Assembly (NCBI RefSeq): GCF_004522175.1 | Contig: NZ_SDEB01000002.1 | Coordinates: 246,278-310,277, forward strand | DNA length: 64,000 nucleotides | Source of the DNA: Paracoccus ravus | GTDB lineage: Bacteria > Pseudomonadota > Alphaproteobacteria > Rhodobacterales > Rhodobacteraceae | Direction: 5' to 3' | Part shown: piece by piece, positions 30,631 to 40,193 of the stretch | Numbering within the stretch: the stretch's first letter is position 1 | Layout of the letters: each line of letters opens with the position of its first letter | The notes under the pieces: generated by a model | The model's database searches: none | What the model saw: only the letters and a program-made list of their open reading frames with translations | Told to the model about the DNA's origin: nothing | Program-made: the position numbers and the translations under genes

Positions 30631-31277
30631 GCCAAAGCGGCGGCCAGCCTGCGATCCTCGGGATGCTCCTCGCCCTTGCCCCAAGGGCGAAAGCGCAGCC
30701 GAAAGGCGCTGAGCGCCGCCGGGCTTTCCGGATAGCCGATCCGGGCGAGGCTTGCGCCCAAGGGCAGATCCGCCCCCTCGCCCGGCCAGAGGGCAAGTCC
30801 CTGAAGCGCCAGACGTTTCCAGTCGAAGCGCGGTCCGGGATCAATCTTTCGATCCGGGGCCATGTCGGAATGGGCGATCACCGCATCGGCAGAGATGCCC
30901 CAGCGCAGCATAACTCCGCGCAAAAGCACCTCGAGCGCCTTCATCTGCGGTTCGGGAAAGGGGCGGTCGCCGGGATTGACCAACTCGATGCCGATCGAGC
31001 GCGAATTCACATCCGTGCGGCCCTGCCAGCTTCCCGCGCCCGCATGCCAAGCGCGGCGGTCCTCGGGGACGAGGGCTTCCGTCAGCCCATCCTCATGGAT
31101 CAGCCAATGCGCCGAGACCTCGGATGCGGGATCGCATAGTCTCGCACGGGCCGAGGGGCCATCCACCATGCCGGTGTAATGCAAAACGACCAGTTCGGGT
31201 TTTTGCCCGCGCCGGTCGCCGTGATTGGGAGAAAGGCTCAAAGCCCGTTCTGCTGCCTGACCGGGCGCGGGTCCCAT
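30615..31277 (-). CDS. N-acetylmuramoyl-L-alanine amidase, AmiD/AmpD-type
   Basis: 220 residues from the ATG at 31277; a TTG at 31241 that overlaps the upstream stop (TTGA) is an alternative and would give 208 residues starting near LSPNHGDRRG. Zinc ligands and active-site elements: LVVLHYTGM, VSAHWLIHEDG, AWHAGAGSWQGR, and IAHSDMAPDRKIDPG. It cleaves the MurNAc-L-Ala amide bond of peptidoglycan or its fragments. The C-terminal 50 residues form the small extra domain found in AmiD-like enzymes. No signal peptide is seen, which would suit a cytoplasmic recycling role as in AmpD. Confidence 0.88.
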   Translation of the reverse strand: MGPAPGQAAERALSLSPNHGDRRGQKPELVVLHYTGMVDGPSARARLCDPASEVSAHWLIHEDGLTEALVPEDRRAWHAGAGSWQGRTDVNSRSIGIELVNPGDRPFPEPQMKALEVLLRGVMLRWGISADAVIAHSDMAPDRKIDPGPRFDWKRLALQGLALWPGEGADLPLGASLARIGYPESPAALSAFRLRFRPWGKGEEHPEDRRLAAALAYRPE

Positions 31278-31804
31278 CCACAGACGAAGCCGTCGCCATC
31301 CGGGTCCATGCCGCCCGGATCAAGCACCGGCCCGCCCTTGGCGATGAAACCGCGCTGCGCCGCATCGCGCGACGGATAGGTGCTGCAGAGACGCGCCGCC
31401 TGTGCGACCGAGCCGCCCGTGCGCCTGTAAAGCGAGGTGCCGGGGTCCTGCCGCTCTTCATAGGCGTATTTGACCAGAACAGGCGTCGTTCCGGCATAGG
31501 CTCCGGTGGTGGCGACCGGGGCCGCCGTCACCTTTTGATCGACCACGACCACTTTCGGCGGCGTGGTCGATTTCGGCGTCGCGCCGATATCCAGAACGCT
31601 CGGCGCATTCGCGGGCAATTCCACCGGAATCGCCTGCGGTACCGGACCCTGCCCAACCAGCGCGAGTTCGCGCTGCTTGGAATAGGTCGCATAGGAGGTC
31701 CCGTTGCGGATCGCGCTGTAATTCGGGTTCCAACCCGAATTCTCGCCGCAACCCATCAGCGTCAGGACCGGGGCCAGAACGGCCAGAGTCATCAGTCGTT
31801 GCAT
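31238..31804 (-). CDS. lipoprotein with a C-terminal excalibur-like Asp/Gly motif
   Basis: 188 residues from the ATG at 31804. The signal ends in a lipobox (TLMGC). The middle is low in recognisable features, with a Lys/Val-rich linker. The C-terminus reads LCSTYPSRDAAQRGFIAKGG and then DPDGDGFVCGWDP, which resembles the calcium-binding excalibur motif (DxDxDGxxCE). Function is unknown. Its stop lies inside the start region of the amidase gene, so the two probably form an operon. The open frame to 31888 would run past the gatA stop and is not used. Confidence 0.72.
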   Translation of the reverse strand: MQRLMTLAVLAPVLTLMGCGENSGWNPNYSAIRNGTSYATYSKQRELALVGQGPVPQAIPVELPANAPSVLDIGATPKSTTPPKVVVVDQKVTAAPVATTGAYAGTTPVLVKYAYEERQDPGTSLYRRTGGSVAQAARLCSTYPSRDAAQRGFIAKGGPVLDPGGMDPDGDGFVCGWDPRPVRQQNGL

Positions 31805-31829
31805 CACGCGCCCTCCAATTCCGGGCTGC

Positions 31830-33314
31830 TTACCACCAGCGCGCCGGTTTTGCGGTAAATCCTGCCGCAGTTTCCAGCGATTGCGCAAGGTTCAACAGCC
31901 CGCCCTCGTCCCAAGGACGCCCGATGAGTTGCATTCCAAGCGGCATTCCCTGCCGATCAAGCCCCATCGGCACAGAAATCCCCGGAAGACCGGCCAAGTT
32001 CAGGGTCACGGTGAAGACGTCGTTGAGATACATCTCGACCGGATTGCCCTTGTTGGCCGATCCCAGCGGGAAGGCGGCGCTGGGGGTCGTCGGCGCGAGA
32101 ATCGCATCCACGCCCGAGGCATAGGCCTGATCGAAGTCGCGCTTGATCAACGCACGGACCTTGCGGGCGCGGTTGTAATAGGCGTCGTAGAAGCCCGCCG
32201 ACAGCACATAGGTGCCGATCATCACGCGGCGCTGCACCTCGGGGCCGAAGCCCTCGGCGCGGGTCTTTTCATACATCTCGACCACGCCATCGCCAGCGCC
32301 CAGCTTGGCGCGGCGGCCATAGCGCACACCGTCATAGCGCGCGAGGTTCGAGGACGCCTCGGCCGGTGCGATGACGTAATAGGCCGGAAGGGCGTATTTC
32401 GCATGCGGCAGGCTGATATCAACCACCTCGGCACCGGCATCGCGCAGCATCTCGGCAGTGCGGTTCCAGAGCCTGTCGATCTCATCCGACAGCCCGTCGA
32501 TGCGGTATTCGCGCGGAATACCGATCTTTTTGCCGCGGATGTCGCCGGTCAGGGCGGCTTCGTAATCCGGCACCGGGCGGTCGGCGCTGGTGGAGTCTTT
32601 CGCATCGACCGAGGCCATCGCGCCCAGCATGATCGCCGCGTCGCGCACGGTCTTGGTGATCGGGCCAGCCTGATCCAGCGAGGAAGCATAGGCGATCACG
32701 CCCCAGCGGCTGACGCGGCCATAGGTCGGGCGCAGGCCCACCGTGCCGGTGAAGGCGGCGGGCTGGCGGATCGAGCCGCCGGTATCGGTGGCGGTCGCGC
32801 CAAGGCACAGATCTGCGGCCACCGCAGCAGCCGAACCGCCCGAGGAACCGCCGGCGGTGCGCTCGACGCCGTCGCCCAGCTTCCACGGATTGACCGTCGC
32901 GCCATAAACGCTGTTCTCGGTCGAAGAACCCATGCCGAACTCATCTTGGTTCAGCTTGCCGAGCATGACCGCGCCCTGATCCCAAAGGTTCTGGGTCACG
33001 GTCGATTCATATTGCGGCAGGAAGCCTTCAAGGATGCGGCTGGCCGACTGGCTGGGCACACCCTTGACGCAGAAAAGATCCTTCACACCGACCGGAATCC
33101 CGGTCATCGGCGCGGCATTGCCTGCCTTGATGCGGGCGTCGGCGGCAGCCGCCATCTCGCGCGCCATGTCGGGCGTGTTATGGACAAAGGCGTTCAGCGC
33201 GCCGGATGCGTCGATCGCCGAGATGCAGGCCTCGGTCAACTCGACGGCGGTGGTCTCGCCCTTGGCCAAGGCGTCGCGCGCCCCGGCAATGGTCAGTTTG
33301 TTCAGATCGCTCAT
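31830..33314 (-). CDS. gatA: Asp-tRNA(Asn)/Glu-tRNA(Gln) amidotransferase subunit A
   Basis: 494-residue amidase-signature enzyme that supplies ammonia from glutamine for tRNA-dependent amidation of Glu-tRNA(Gln) and Asp-tRNA(Asn). The Ser-cisSer-Lys triad is spread over [10 protein letters not shown] (Lys), [14 protein letters not shown] and [14 protein letters not shown] (nucleophile Ser). The start overlaps the gatC stop (ATGA, 33311-33314). gatB is not adjacent, which is usual in these bacteria. Confidence 0.97.
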   Translation of the reverse strand: MSDLNKLTIAGARDALAKGETTAVELTEACISAIDASGALNAFVHNTPDMAREMAAAADARIKAGNAAPMTGIPVGVKDLFCVKGVPSQSASRILEGFLPQYESTVTQNLWDQGAVMLGKLNQDEFGMGSSTENSVYGATVNPWKLGDGVERTAGGSSGGSAAAVAADLCLGATATDTGGSIRQPAAFTGTVGLRPTYGRVSRWGVIAYASSLDQAGPITKTVRDAAIMLGAMASVDAKDSTSADRPVPDYEAALTGDIRGKKIGIPREYRIDGLSDEIDRLWNRTAEMLRDAGAEVVDISLPHAKYALPAYYVIAPAEASSNLARYDGVRYGRRAKLGAGDGVVEMYEKTRAEGFGPEVQRRVMIGTYVLSAGFYDAYYNRARKVRALIKRDFDQAYASGVDAILAPTTPSAAFPLGSANKGNPVEMYLNDVFTVTLNLAGLPGISVPMGLDRQGMPLGMQLIGRPWDEGGLLNLAQSLETAAGFTAKPARWW

Positions 33315-33598
33315 TCCACCACCTTCGGCACGGCAAAGAAGCCCTCGCGCGCATCGGGCGCGTTCTTCAGGACGAGGTCCTGCTGTTCGCCGTCGGTGAC
33401 GACATCCGCGCGCCGTTTCAGGCGCATGGGCTCGACGCCGGTCATGGGCTCGACGCCCTCGACATCAACCTCGTTCAGCTGTTCCATGAAATGCAGGATG
33501 CCGTTCAGGTCCTGCGCCAAGGCCGGCAGGTCCGCATCAGCAACCGCGATGCGCGCCAGATGCGCGACCTTGCGGGCTTCGTCCTCTGTGATCGACAT
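33311..33598 (-). CDS. gatC: Asp-tRNA(Asn)/Glu-tRNA(Gln) amidotransferase subunit C
   Basis: 95 residues. [19 protein letters not shown] is the conserved N-terminus, and the C-terminal belt holds [21 protein letters not shown] (split here in meaning: NAPD and FFAVPKV are the conserved parts). GatC wraps GatA to GatB and stabilises the complex. Overlaps gatA by four bases, with GGAGCC ahead of the start. Confidence 0.95.
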   Translation of the reverse strand: MSITEDEARKVAHLARIAVADADLPALAQDLNGILHFMEQLNEVDVEGVEPMTGVEPMRLKRRADVVTDGEQQDLVLKNAPDAREGFFAVPKVVE

Positions 33599-33737
33599 GG
33601 GGGCTCCTTTTCGCTTGGGGCGGGTTTACCCCCCGCGCCGGGTCGGGGCAAGCGCCGCTGGCCGGGTCGCTACGGGAACTTTACGGCCTGCAAGGGGCTT
33701 GGCAGGATGCGGCCGCGCAGCAAAGGAGCCCTTCCCC

Positions 33738-34430
33738 ATGAAATTGACCTGGCTTGGCCATTCCGGCTTCCGTCTCGAGATCGAGGATGCCGTGATCCTT
33801 ATCGACCCCTGGCTTGTCGGCAATCCCGCTTTCCCGACCGAGCGCCGCGACGAGGCCATTGCCGGCGCGACCCATGTCCTCTTGACCCACGGCCATGGCG
33901 ACCATGCTGGAGACACGATCAGCATCGCACGCGAATTGAAGATCCCCGTGGTCGGCATCTACGACCTGATCAGCACCTGGCAGACCCATCAATCCATTCA
34001 GGGCATCGGTTTCAACAAGGGCGGGACGGTCGATCTGAACGGGGCCAAGGTGACGATGGTCAATGCCAGCCATTCCTCATCGATCGAAGGCAATGAAGGC
34101 CCGATCTATGCCGGCCACGAATCCGGCTACATGATCGCGGGCGAGGGTCATGTGATCTATGTCTCGGGCGATACCGACATCATGGCCGACATGGCTTGGA
34201 TGGGGGAATATCACCAGCCCGATATCGGCATTCTTTGCGCGGGTGGGCATTTCACGATGGACATGAAGCGCGCGGCTTGGGCAGCGAATAAATATTTCAA
34301 CTTCAAGACCGTGATTCCCTGCCATTACAAGACCTTTCCACTGCTGGAACAGTCGGCCGAGGCGCTGAAATCCGGGCTTCCGGGCGTCGACGTGATCGAA
34401 CCCGAGGTGATGGAGGCGATCATTTTCTGA
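33738..34430 (+). CDS. UPF0173-family metallo-beta-lactamase-fold hydrolase
   Basis: 230 residues from the ATG at 33738 with AAAGGAG upstream. MKLTWLGHSGFRLEIED and LLTHGHGDHAGD supply the HxHxDH metal site of the metallo-beta-lactamase superfamily; VSGDTDIMADM gives the later Asp ligand, and IPCHYKTFPLL the last His. Members are called metal-dependent hydrolases and their substrate is not known. The frame is open for 1.8 kb upstream on the + strand, but that lies antisense to gatA/gatC and is rejected. Confidence 0.9.
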   Translation: MKLTWLGHSGFRLEIEDAVILIDPWLVGNPAFPTERRDEAIAGATHVLLTHGHGDHAGDTISIARELKIPVVGIYDLISTWQTHQSIQGIGFNKGGTVDLNGAKVTMVNASHSSSIEGNEGPIYAGHESGYMIAGEGHVIYVSGDTDIMADMAWMGEYHQPDIGILCAGGHFTMDMKRAAWAANKYFNFKTVIPCHYKTFPLLEQSAEALKSGLPGVDVIEPEVMEAIIF

Positions 34431-34485
34431 AATGACAAAGCGCGGCTCAGGGCCGCGCTGCGTCAATTCTCGCTTTTGCCAAAGA

Positions 34486-34635
34486 TCAGGCGGCGAGGCG
34501 CTCTTCGGCTTCCAGCGGCATCGGCTCGAAGCTGAAATAGCCATACATCTGCTCAAGCACCGCTTGGGCTTCAATGGCTGCTTTCTCGTTCACGCGGTTC
34601 AGGGGCGTGACTTTGTTCGTCTCGGGGGCGTTCAT
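34486..34635 (-). CDS. small hypothetical protein (49 aa)
   Basis: From an ATG at 34635 with GGAG about 9 nt upstream. The sequence opens MNAPETNKVTPLNRVNEKAA and continues with an amphipathic helix that includes EAQAVLEQMYGYFSFEP. The frame extends to 34755, giving 89 residues, but the extra part has a poor start context. I recall similar short proteins in Rhodobacteraceae near sdhB, but know no function. It lies 134 nt beyond the sdhB stop on the same strand. Confidence 0.55.
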   Translation of the reverse strand: MNAPETNKVTPLNRVNEKAAIEAQAVLEQMYGYFSFEPMPLEAEERLAA

Positions 34636-34769
34636 CTCGGGCAACTCCGGATCGGATAACAACACTTCTGGATTGCTCTCGATATAGGGCCGCGAAGCAG
34701 TCTGAGCCAGTGCTGCATCGCGGCAAATCATGGGTTTGGCCGTCATACCGGCCATGCCCTCAGGTCAGA

Positions 34770-35549
34770 TCAAACGACCCGCTCGACCATCATGTGCTTG
34801 ATCGAAGCGATTGCCTTGGCCGGGTTCAGGCCTTTCGGGCAGGTGTTCGTGCAGTTCATGATCGTGTGGCAGCGATAGAGCTTGAAGGGATCTTCCAGCG
34901 CATCCAGACGCTCGGCCGTGGCTTCATCGCGCGAGTCGATGATCCAGCGATAGGCGTGCAGCAGCGCCGCCGGCCCGAGATAGCGGTCGCCGTTCCACCA
35001 GTAGCTCGGGCAGGAGGTCGAGCAGGAGGCGCACATCACGCATTCATAGAGGCCGTCGAGTTTCTTGCGATCCTCGATCGACTGGCGCCACTCCTTGCCC
35101 GGGGTCGGCGATTCGGTGATCAGATAAGGGTTCACCGAGGCGTGCTGGGCATAGAAATGGGTCAGGTCAGGGATCAGGTCCTTGACCACCGGCATATGCG
35201 GCAGCGGGTAGATGTTCACGTCCTTGCCGGTGACTTCGTCGATGCCGAAGATGCAGGCGAGGCGGTTGCCGCCGTCGATGTTCATCGCGCAGGAACCGCA
35301 GATCCCCTCACGGCACGAGCGGCGGAAGGTCAGGGTCGGGTCGATCTCGTTCTTGATCTTGATCAGCGCGTCCAGGACCATCGGACCGCATTTGTCGAGG
35401 TCGATGAAATAGGTGTCGATGCGCGGGTTCTCCCCGGTATCGGGGTCCCAGCGATAGATGTTGAAGCGGCGGACATTCTTGCCCTCGGGCTTCGGCCATG
35501 TCTTGCCGACCCGCATGCGGCTGTTCTTGGGAAGGGTAAGTTGGACCAT
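34770..35549 (-). CDS. sdhB: succinate dehydrogenase iron-sulfur subunit
   Basis: 259 residues from the ATG at 35549. The 2Fe-2S site is [15 protein letters not shown], the 4Fe-4S site [13 protein letters not shown], and the 3Fe-4S site [17 protein letters not shown]. It passes electrons from SdhA flavin to ubiquinone at the inner membrane. A frame extension to 35639 has no conserved content. It is separated from sdhA by two small lipoprotein genes, with a 64-nt gap after the second. Confidence 0.97.
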   Translation of the reverse strand: MVQLTLPKNSRMRVGKTWPKPEGKNVRRFNIYRWDPDTGENPRIDTYFIDLDKCGPMVLDALIKIKNEIDPTLTFRRSCREGICGSCAMNIDGGNRLACIFGIDEVTGKDVNIYPLPHMPVVKDLIPDLTHFYAQHASVNPYLITESPTPGKEWRQSIEDRKKLDGLYECVMCASCSTSCPSYWWNGDRYLGPAALLHAYRWIIDSRDEATAERLDALEDPFKLYRCHTIMNCTNTCPKGLNPAKAIASIKHMMVERVV

Positions 35550-35613
35550 TGGGTAACTCCTGGTGGTCAGACCGCCGTCATGCGGTAGGCTGGTAGCTTG
35601 GCCGAATGCGACA

Positions 35614-35928
35614 TCACGCGCTCCAGCCCGGTTGTTCATTCAGCGGCCTGCCGGGTGGCAGGCCCGAGCGGCGTCGGACGCAGGCCTCGAACACATCAGC
35701 GGGATTGCGGCCCATGATGTAATCCGAGGACAGTTCGATCCCGACATAGCCGCCGCGATAGCCGTCCGACCCGATCCCGAGGCCGATCTCGGAACGGGGC
35801 CGCACGGCGTCTCGCGCATCGCGAAGGCAGATCATTTCGGCCTCTTCGACCGAAACCGGCGCGGTCGCGCAGGCAGCCAAGCCCAAGAAAAGGCCAAGGA
35901 CCACCGTCAGCGCGCCGCGCCCTGCCAT
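35614..35928 (-). CDS. hypothetical lipoprotein within the sdh operon (104 aa)
   Basis: From the ATG at 35928, overlapping the preceding gene's stop (ATGA). The signal [10 protein letters not shown] is a lipobox. The mature part has [20 protein letters not shown] and a Gly/Tyr-rich segment ([16 protein letters not shown]), then [15 protein letters not shown]. Two cysteines could form a disulfide in the periplasm. I do not recognise the family. The position between sdhA and sdhB, coupled to another lipoprotein, argues for co-expression with complex II. The frame is open far upstream, but only this start gives a signal peptide. Confidence 0.65.
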   Translation of the reverse strand: MAGRGALTVVLGLFLGLAACATAPVSVEEAEMICLRDARDAVRPRSEIGLGIGSDGYRGGYVGIELSSDYIMGRNPADVFEACVRRRSGLPPGRPLNEQPGWSA

Positions 35929-36287
35929 CAGGCCGCCGTCTTGGCCGCCGCAGCCGCGCCCGCGATGCATTGCGTCGTGGTCGGACGGCTGACGATCGAG
36001 GCGACCGCGCCGCTGGCCCCTGCATCGCCCGCATCGGCGATCCCGGCAAGTTCGGCCGTGGTCGCGTTCTGCATGACGCAATCGGTATAGGGCGCGACAT
36101 TGGCACCGGGCAGGCGCTTGGCCATCTCGCGGTTGATCACCAGACGCGCGCTGGAGCGCACCGCCGCATCCGGGTTCGGAGCAGGCGGCTGGATCTGCGG
36201 CACGGGGGCCGGCGCAGTGGGCGGGCCTTGCACCACGCAGCCCGAAAGGGCCAGCGCGGCAACGGTCAAGACTAAGGAAAGACGCAT
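35928..36287 (-). CDS. hypothetical lipoprotein within the sdh operon (119 aa)
   Basis: From the ATG at 36287, which overlaps the sdhA TGA (ATGA). The signal LTVAALALSGC is a lipobox, followed by a Pro-rich linker and a folded part with ARLVINREMAKRLPGANVAP, YTDCVMQNATTAELAGIA and TTTQCIAG. Two cysteines lie in the mature part. It is not a known succinate dehydrogenase assembly factor such as SdhE. Coupling on both sides (sdhA before, next lipoprotein after) shows it belongs to the operon. Function unknown. Confidence 0.65.
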   Translation of the reverse strand: MRLSLVLTVAALALSGCVVQGPPTAPAPVPQIQPPAPNPDAAVRSSARLVINREMAKRLPGANVAPYTDCVMQNATTAELAGIADAGDAGASGAVASIVSRPTTTQCIAGAAAAAKTAA

Positions 36288-38089
36288 CAATAAACCCTCG
36301 CTTTGGGTGCGATCTTCTTGAGATCGATCCCGCCCTCATCCAGCGTGGTCAGAGGCTCGAGGTGGACGGGCCGATAGGCCAGTTTAACATCGTTGCCTTC
36401 GATCCATGCAAGCGAGTGCTTCCGCCAGGTGGCGTCATCCCGCTCGGGCCAGTCTTCATGGGCATGGGCGCCGCGGCTTTCCTTGCGTGCCTCGGCGGCG
36501 ACGATGGTCGCCAGAGCGTTCGGCATCAGGTTGGTCAGTTCCAGCGTCTCCATGAGGTCGCTGTTCCAGATCAGGCTGCGGTCGGTGACTTTCAGGTCGT
36601 CGAGCTTGGCGGCGATGACCTTCATCTTCTCCATGCCCTCGGCCAGCGTCTTGTCGGTGCGGAAGACGGCGGCGTCGGCCTGCATGGTCTTCTGCATCTC
36701 AAGGCGCAGTTCGGCGGTCGAGGTCGAACCATTCGCATTGCGGATGCGGTCGAAACGCTCAAGGGCCTTCTCGACCGAGGCGACATTGGTCGAGGGGATC
36801 GGCGCGGCGCGGTCGACGACCTCGCCCGCGCGGATCGCGGCGGCGCGGCCGAAGACCACGAGGTCGATCAGCGAGTTCGAACCGAGGCGGTTCGCCCCGT
36901 GCACCGAGGCGCAACCGGCCTCGCCCACGGCCATCAGGCCCGGGAAGACGGCGTCCGGCTGTTCCTCGGTCGGGTTCAGCACCTCGCCCCAGTAGTTGGT
37001 CGGAATGCCGCCCATGTTGTAGTGCACGGTCGGGATGACCGGGATCGGCTCGCGGGTGACATCGACACCGGCGAAGATGCGGGCCGATTCCGAGATGCCC
37101 GGCAGGCGCTCCGCGAGCGTCTCCGGCGGCAGGTGCATCAGGTTCAGGAAGATGTGGTCCTTTTCCGGGCCCACGCCACGGCCTTCGCGGATCTCCATGG
37201 TCATGCAGCGCGAGACGACGTCGCGCGAGGCCAGATCCTTGTAGGTCGGGGCATAGCGTTCCATGAAACGCTCGCCTTCCGAGTTGGTCAGGTAGCCGCC
37301 TTCGCCGCGCGCACCCTCGGTGATCAGGCAGCCCGAACCGTAGATGCCGGTCGGGTGGAACTGCACGAATTCCATGTCCTGCAGCGGCAGGCCCGCGCGG
37401 GCCACCATGCCGCCACCGTCGCCGGTGCAGGTATGGGCCGAGGTCGCCGAGAAATAGGCGCGGCCATAACCGCCAGTGGCCAGAACGACCATCTTGGCAT
37501 TGAAGACGTGGATGGTGCCGTCATCGAGCTTCCAGCAGACCACCCCGGTGCATTTGCCGTCGGTCACGATCAGGTCGAGGGCGAAATACTCGATGAAGAA
37601 CTCGGCCTTCTCCTTCAGCGAACGCCCGTAGAGCGTGTGCAGGATGGCGTGGCCGGTGCGGTCGGCGGCGGCGCAGGTGCGCTGCACCGGCGGGCCTTCG
37701 CCATATTCGGTGGTGTGGCCGCCGAAGGGACGCTGGTAGATCTTGCCCTCTTCGGTGCGCGAGAACGGCACGCCGTAATGCTCAAGCTCATAGACCGCCT
37801 TGGGGGCCTCACGCGCGAGGTATTCCATCGCGTCGGTATCGCCCAGCCAGTCCGACCCCTTGACGGTGTCGTACATGTGCCATTGCCAGCTGTCCGGGCC
37901 CATGTTCGACAGCGAAGCGGCGATGCCGCCCTGCGCCGCAACGGTATGCGAGCGGGTCGGGAAGACCTTGGTCACGCAGGCCGTGCGCAGGCCCTGCTCG
38001 GCCATGCCCAGCGTCGCGCGCAGACCGGCTCCGCCGGCGCCCACGACAACCACGTCATAATCGTGTGTTTCGTATTTGTAAGCAGCCAT
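36287..38089 (-). CDS. sdhA: succinate dehydrogenase flavoprotein subunit
   Basis: 600 residues from the ATG at 38089. The FAD Rossmann motif is [20 protein letters not shown], the covalent FAD histidine lies in [14 protein letters not shown], and the active-site segments [20 protein letters not shown] and [10 protein letters not shown] are intact. Oxidises succinate to fumarate. A TTG four codons upstream adds residues without conservation. It lies 8 nt after the sdhD stop. Confidence 0.98.
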   Translation of the reverse strand: MAAYKYETHDYDVVVVGAGGAGLRATLGMAEQGLRTACVTKVFPTRSHTVAAQGGIAASLSNMGPDSWQWHMYDTVKGSDWLGDTDAMEYLAREAPKAVYELEHYGVPFSRTEEGKIYQRPFGGHTTEYGEGPPVQRTCAAADRTGHAILHTLYGRSLKEKAEFFIEYFALDLIVTDGKCTGVVCWKLDDGTIHVFNAKMVVLATGGYGRAYFSATSAHTCTGDGGGMVARAGLPLQDMEFVQFHPTGIYGSGCLITEGARGEGGYLTNSEGERFMERYAPTYKDLASRDVVSRCMTMEIREGRGVGPEKDHIFLNLMHLPPETLAERLPGISESARIFAGVDVTREPIPVIPTVHYNMGGIPTNYWGEVLNPTEEQPDAVFPGLMAVGEAGCASVHGANRLGSNSLIDLVVFGRAAAIRAGEVVDRAAPIPSTNVASVEKALERFDRIRNANGSTSTAELRLEMQKTMQADAAVFRTDKTLAEGMEKMKVIAAKLDDLKVTDRSLIWNSDLMETLELTNLMPNALATIVAAEARKESRGAHAHEDWPERDDATWRKHSLAWIEGNDVKLAYRPVHLEPLTTLDEGGIDLKKIAPKARVY

Positions 38090-38097
38090 GGGGAACC

Positions 38098-38487
38098 TCA
38101 AAGAACGACAATCGCGCCCAGACCCATGCGGGCCAGCGCGTAAACGGCGGTGGCGATGACCGCCCAGCCGAAGATGACGGAAAAGATGACCGCGCCCTTG
38201 CGGGTGGCACCCTGGAAGTAGTCATCGATCATGATGCGCGTGCCCTTGATGAAGTGCAGCATCCCCACGATGACGAAAAGACCGGTGATGAGCGCCGGAA
38301 GCGGGCGGCCGAAATAGGCCAGCAGCAATTCGCGCGGCAGTCCAATGGCGCAGGCGATGGTGATCATGAACAGGGGCGTCAGGATCGCCAGCGCGACGGC
38401 GCTCATGGTCATGTACCAATGATGCTGCGTGCCCTCATGGGAGGCGCCCAGACCGACAGCGGATTTGCGGGGAGTGATGTAACGCAT
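38098..38487 (-). CDS. sdhD: succinate dehydrogenase membrane anchor SdhD
   Basis: 129 residues with three membrane helices ([57 protein letters not shown]). [14 protein letters not shown] after helix two is the usual SdhD segment near the quinone site. It anchors SdhAB with SdhC. 14 nt separates it from sdhC. Confidence 0.93.
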   Translation of the reverse strand: MRYITPRKSAVGLGASHEGTQHHWYMTMSAVALAILTPLFMITIACAIGLPRELLLAYFGRPLPALITGLFVIVGMLHFIKGTRIMIDDYFQGATRKGAVIFSVIFGWAVIATAVYALARMGLGAIVVL

Positions 38488-38501
38488 GATGCCGCCTTTC
38501 C

Positions 38502-38894
38502 TCAGAACACGAAGAAGATGATCAGGGTCAGCACGGCCAGCGCGACCGAGCCGCCGATCAGCAGTTGGCTGGATTTCTGCGCTTGATCAATTTCAAAGCC
38601 ATAGCCCGCGTCATAGCAAAGGTGACGGATGCCCGCGAGCATATGATACCACAGCGCCCACATCGAGCCGGTCAGGATGATGAACCCGATCCAGGACCGC
38701 ATTACCCAGTCGGCACAGGCGAAAGCGCCCGGCGAAGCGACGGCGGCGGCAAGCCACCAGACGATCAGGACGATGCCGGCAACCAGGGCATGACCGGTGA
38801 TCCGGGTCATGATCGAGGTGACGGCGGCGAGTGGCAGGCGGTAAACCTGCAGATGGGGTGACAGCGGCCGGTTGCCCCGGTTGACGTCAGCCAT
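38502..38894 (-). CDS. sdhC: succinate dehydrogenase cytochrome b556 subunit
   Basis: 130 residues. SPHLQVYRLPLAAVTSIMTR with TGHAL is the family signature, and the heme-ligand histidine lies in the segment around WYHMLAGIRHLCYDAG. Three membrane helices. It is the first gene of the operon; the upstream 264 nt carry the paired GTGATCAC palindromes. Confidence 0.95.
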   Translation of the reverse strand: MADVNRGNRPLSPHLQVYRLPLAAVTSIMTRITGHALVAGIVLIVWWLAAAVASPGAFACADWVMRSWIGFIILTGSMWALWYHMLAGIRHLCYDAGYGFEIDQAQKSSQLLIGGSVALAVLTLIIFFVF

Positions 38895-39043
38895 GATGCG
38901 CTCTCCTGCGTTCAGGGGCCTGGCTCGCGCGGCGGCTGGCGGCGAGGGCTGGCCGAGAATTTGGCACTGCTAATAGTCGTTTTGATCGGACTGTCACGGG
39001 GTGATGCTGGGTCAAACTCGGAACCGGCGCAAAATCTCGGGTT

Positions 39044-39074
39044 TGTGATCACAGCGTGACGGCATGTGATCACG
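39044..39074. promoter_or_regulatory. paired TGTGATCACA palindromes upstream of sdhC
   Basis: TGTGATCACA at 39044-39053 and TGTGATCACG at 39065-39074 are 21 bp apart, two helical turns. They lie about 150-180 bp ahead of sdhC. The same pair with the same spacing lies upstream of sucC. On the sdh-coding strand the second copy reads TGTGATCACAAA, exactly as in the sucC copy. The binding protein is unknown. Confidence 0.6.
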
Positions 39075-39158
39075 GCGATTGGCGCGTGTTCCCTATGGTT
39101 GCGGTATCAATGGGATGGGCCGAAAATACCTGACGATTCCACATTGGTTTTTAGCCCA

Positions 39159-40193
39159 TCACAGGGGGACCAGCGCCCAGTAATCCAGATCGAGCAGGAC
39201 ATCCTGCGCATATTTCCCGTCCGCGCCGCGTAAGGTCTGCGTCCCCGCCGCGCCCTTATGCGCAACCAGCCGCAGACGCAGCGCACCGATGCCCGGCGCA
39301 TCGGTTTCGGCCTTGTCGAGCACCTCAGACCACGCCCGGATCGTGTCGCCCGCAAAACAGGGATTGGCATGGGCCCCTGCGTTCAGGGCCACGATCATCT
39401 GCGCATTGGCCAGCCCGTTGAAGGACAAAGCCCGCGCCATGCTGATGACATGGCCGCCATAGATCAGCCGCCGCCCATCCTCGCGGAAGGTGGCGTCGAA
39501 ATGCACCTTAGCGGTGTTCTGCCAAAGCCGCGTCGCCAGCATATGCTCGGCCTCTTCGACGGTGACGCCATCGACATGGTCGATAATCTCGCCAATGGCG
39601 TAATCGCCCCAGCGATGCGGCTCTCCGGCCAGTTCGAAATCATACTCCGAGAAATCGAGGCCATCGGGAACGACGAGGTTCTCGGGCGCGACAGAAGGGG
39701 CCAGTTCGGGAACCTGCGGCTCGGGCGCAGGGCTGGCGGCGTCGCGTTTGCGCACCATTACCCAGCGGATATAGTCGAGTACCGGCTCATTCATCTGATT
39801 CAGGCCGACCGTGCGGACCCAGACCACGCCGGATTGCCCGTTCGAGTTTTCCTTGAGGCCGATCACTTGGGATTCGGCCCGCAAAGTGTCGCCGGGCATG
39901 ACCGGACGCAGCCAGCGCCCCTCGGCATAGCCCAGATTGGCGACCGCATTCACACTGATATCCGGGACCGTTTTGCCAAAGACGACATGGAAAGCCAGCA
40001 GATCGTCGATCGGGCTGCTTTCCAGCCCGCAACCCGCCGCGAACTCATCCGAGGAATAAAGCGCGTGCCGGGCCGGATAAAGCGCGTGGTAAAGCGCGCG
40101 CTCGCCCTCGGCTATGGTGCGCGGCACGGCATGGCGGATCACCTGCCCGACTTCGTAATCCTCGAAGAAACGTCCGGGATTGGTTTTGCTCAT
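39159..40193 (-). CDS. mch: mesaconyl-CoA hydratase (beta-methylmalyl-CoA dehydratase)
   Basis: 344 residues made of two MaoC-like hot-dog domains. NPGRFFEDYEVGQVIRHAVP, ALYSSDEFAAGCGL and the second-half YGGHVISMARALSFNGLAN match Mch of the ethylmalonyl-CoA pathway, which hydrates mesaconyl-C1-CoA to beta-methylmalyl-CoA during acetate assimilation. The downstream sdh operon and the upstream DUF1737, nnrU and mcl2 genes reproduce the R. sphaeroides order. Its ATG overlaps the DUF1737 stop. Confidence 0.88.
   Translation of the reverse strand: MSKTNPGRFFEDYEVGQVIRHAVPRTIAEGERALYHALYPARHALYSSDEFAAGCGLESSPIDDLLAFHVVFGKTVPDISVNAVANLGYAEGRWLRPVMPGDTLRAESQVIGLKENSNGQSGVVWVRTVGLNQMNEPVLDYIRWVMVRKRDAASPAPEPQVPELAPSVAPENLVVPDGLDFSEYDFELAGEPHRWGDYAIGEIIDHVDGVTVEEAEHMLATRLWQNTAKVHFDATFREDGRRLIYGGHVISMARALSFNGLANAQMIVALNAGAHANPCFAGDTIRAWSEVLDKAETDAPGIGALRLRLVAHKGAAGTQTLRGADGKYAQDVLLDLDYWALVPL

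Noticed and set aside
31881..33737. Large in-frame extension upstream of the UPF0173 gene
   Set aside because: It lies antisense to gatA and gatC, which have complete catalytic motifs. The UPF0173 start at 33738 has a good ribosome site.
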